From Hyalangium gracile (GTDB lineage Bacteria > Myxococcota > Myxococcia > Myxococcales > Myxococcaceae), in contig NZ_JAHXBG010000039.1 in the NCBI RefSeq assembly GCF_020103725.1, positions 1-64,000 on the forward strand: DNA of 64,000 nt, written 5' to 3'. The stretch's first letter is position 1. The number at the start of each line of letters is the position of its first letter. The translations under genes were made by a program, and so were the position numbers. The notes beneath the pieces are model-generated. The model saw nothing but the letters and a program-made list of their open reading frames with translations, was not told where the DNA came from and made no database searches. Positions 63,125 through 64,000 of this stretch are shown piece after piece.

Positions 63125-64000
63125 TCCTCGGGACCTCGTTTCAGCGTGCGCACCACGTACACATCCGGGGTGCCTGCATTCTGCATCTTAAACAGGAGGA
63201 CGGGGGGGGCGCCCACTGGCTCGGCCCAGGTATCAAAGCGGTGCTTGGCGTCCAGCGCCACGGACCGACCGTTGATGGACAGCTTTGTCCCCACGGGAGC
63301 CACCCCCACCGCGCGCACACGCTTGCCTGCTCGCTGACCGTTCCGAGGAGCGTTCACCACGAGTACGGGCACGGAGTTGTCGTACACCAACTCCAGCTTG
63401 TTCATGCGCCCGCCGCGGAGCGGCTGTCCGCTGCGGGACAGCGGAGTGACCGACCAGAGGAAGCTGCCCTCGCGCAGCACGCCTGCTTCCAACGGGGCCT
63501 TCGTCTCCGCCACGGTTCGCTCCGCCACGGGCTTGCCCAGCTCACCGGTGCGGTACACCGAGATGCGGTACTTCGCCGCCTGGGGCTCGGCGGCGTAGGT
63601 GAAGACCACCGCCGGGAGCTTGTCCTGGTAGAAGATGGTCGTCTTCTCCGGGCCCTCGGGCACCTCGTTGGTGATGCGCGCCAGGTTCTTCGGCGCCCGC
63701 TCCGGAGCGAAGGTCGCGCTGCCCTTCGTCACCTCGGTGCCGTCCGGGCGGCGCACCCGCCAGAAGAGGCGGCCCCGCTCGGGGGCTCGCACGTTGACGG
63801 AGGGCTGGTGGACGACGCCTCGCAGCAGGAGCCTGGAGAAGGACGGCTCCGAGGCCACCTCCACGATGGCATCCCCCTGCCCCTCCCAGGAGAGCGTCAC
63901 CTCGGGCAGGCCCTGGTGGAACACCTGCACGTCCTCCGTCGCCGCCGCCAGCGCCAGCGGCGCCTTGGCCATGGGGGCCACGCGGGCCTCTCCCGCGTTC
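63121..64000 (-). CDS. Beta-rich protein of unknown function (5' end outside the window)
   Basis: The frame is open to the right edge, so the N-terminus lies beyond the window; GTG 63981 and ATG 63972 are internal. At least 293 residues. It contains fibronectin-like or FecR-domain-like strands: LSWEGQGDAIVEVASEPSFS, RGRLFWRVRRPDG, FLWSVTPLSRSGQPLRGGR, and a C-terminal Ig-like part with APVGTKLSINGRSVAL. Such proteins often precede kinases in myxobacteria. Translationally coupled to the kinase. Confidence 0.75.
   Translation of the reverse strand, partial: NAGEARVAPMAKAPLALAAATEDVQVFHQGLPEVTLSWEGQGDAIVEVASEPSFSRLLLRGVVHQPSVNVRAPERGRLFWRVRRPDGTEVTKGSATFAPERAPKNLARITNEVPEGPEKTTIFYQDKLPAVVFTYAAEPQAAKYRISVYRTGELGKPVAERTVAETKAPLEAGVLREGSFLWSVTPLSRSGQPLRGGRMNKLELVYDNSVPVLVVNAPRNGQRAGKRVRAVGVAPVGTKLSINGRSVALDAKHRFDTWAEPVGAPPVLLFKMQNAGTPDVYVVRTLKRGPEE

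Overview
The window comes from a very GC-rich (about 70%) genome with strong GC3 bias. Everything points to a myxobacterium of the Cystobacterineae type (Archangium, Cystobacter, Stigmatella, Hyalangium): a SitA-like lipoprotein toxin with an Imm11-type immunity protein, a Ser/Thr kinase with the HRDISPSN catalytic loop and an AgmX/PglI-like C-terminus, a zinc-ribbon/GYF/TPR protein, and many small lipoproteins. Genus assignment is inference.

Layout. 1-7.9 kb: a minus-strand, translationally coupled kynurenine degradation operon (aminomuconate semialdehyde dehydrogenase, RidA-type aminomuconate deaminase, 3-hydroxyanthranilate dioxygenase, ACMSD, kynureninase, kynurenine monooxygenase, an atypical SDR) with a divergent 4-oxalocrotonate decarboxylase. 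7.9-12.1 kb: a lower-GC accessory island with an AHH-nuclease lipoprotein toxin, its immunity gene, an unknown gene, a structured noncoding stretch and an 838-bp inverted-repeat-bounded element carrying a retropepsin-like gene split by one in-frame TAG. 12.1-25.2 kb: housekeeping and secreted proteins (GreA/B-like, DUF4336, S9 peptidase lipoprotein, ChaN-like, sirtuin, nucleotidyltransferase-fold protein, RadC, DUF3006, RecQ). 25.2-40.2 kb: two large membrane-anchored TPR proteins, an acyltransferase/epimerase pair, and a surface-carbohydrate-like set (FAD oxidoreductase, GT2, polysaccharide deacetylase).

40.2-42.8 kb: serS followed by tRNA-Ser(UGA), tRNA-Ser(GCU), tRNA-Arg(ACG), tadA, tRNA-Ser(CGA), tRNA-Ser(GGA) and the 4.5S SRP RNA with a strong terminator. 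58.2-61.3 kb: dnaX, ybaB and recR. In Bacillus subtilis serS, tRNA-Ser, tadA, SRP RNA, dnaX, ybaB and recR form one block; here the same block is split between the SRP RNA and dnaX by about 15.4 kb.

That intervening segment is the most striking part. It holds a two-armed gas vesicle cluster: gvpA, a GvpC candidate, gvpN, an unknown coiled-coil protein, GvpF/L, gvpG, a GvpA paralogue, gvpK and a second GvpA paralogue on the minus strand; GvpH/Hsp20-like, GvpF/L, an unknown protein, a CDC48-type double AAA ATPase and a third GvpF/L on the plus strand. The 427-bp divergent intergenic region has two textbook sigma-54 (-24/-12) promoters facing outward and, between them, a 75-bp-spaced direct repeat containing palindromes that looks like a duplicated enhancer-binding site. 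Gas vesicles under sigma-54 control in a gliding soil bacterium would be unusual.

The dnaX gene is also notable: the frame-0 product stops after 404 codons (gamma-like) and the tau C-terminal region continues in the +1 frame. The right edge has a minus-strand Ser/Thr kinase coupled to a gene running off the window.
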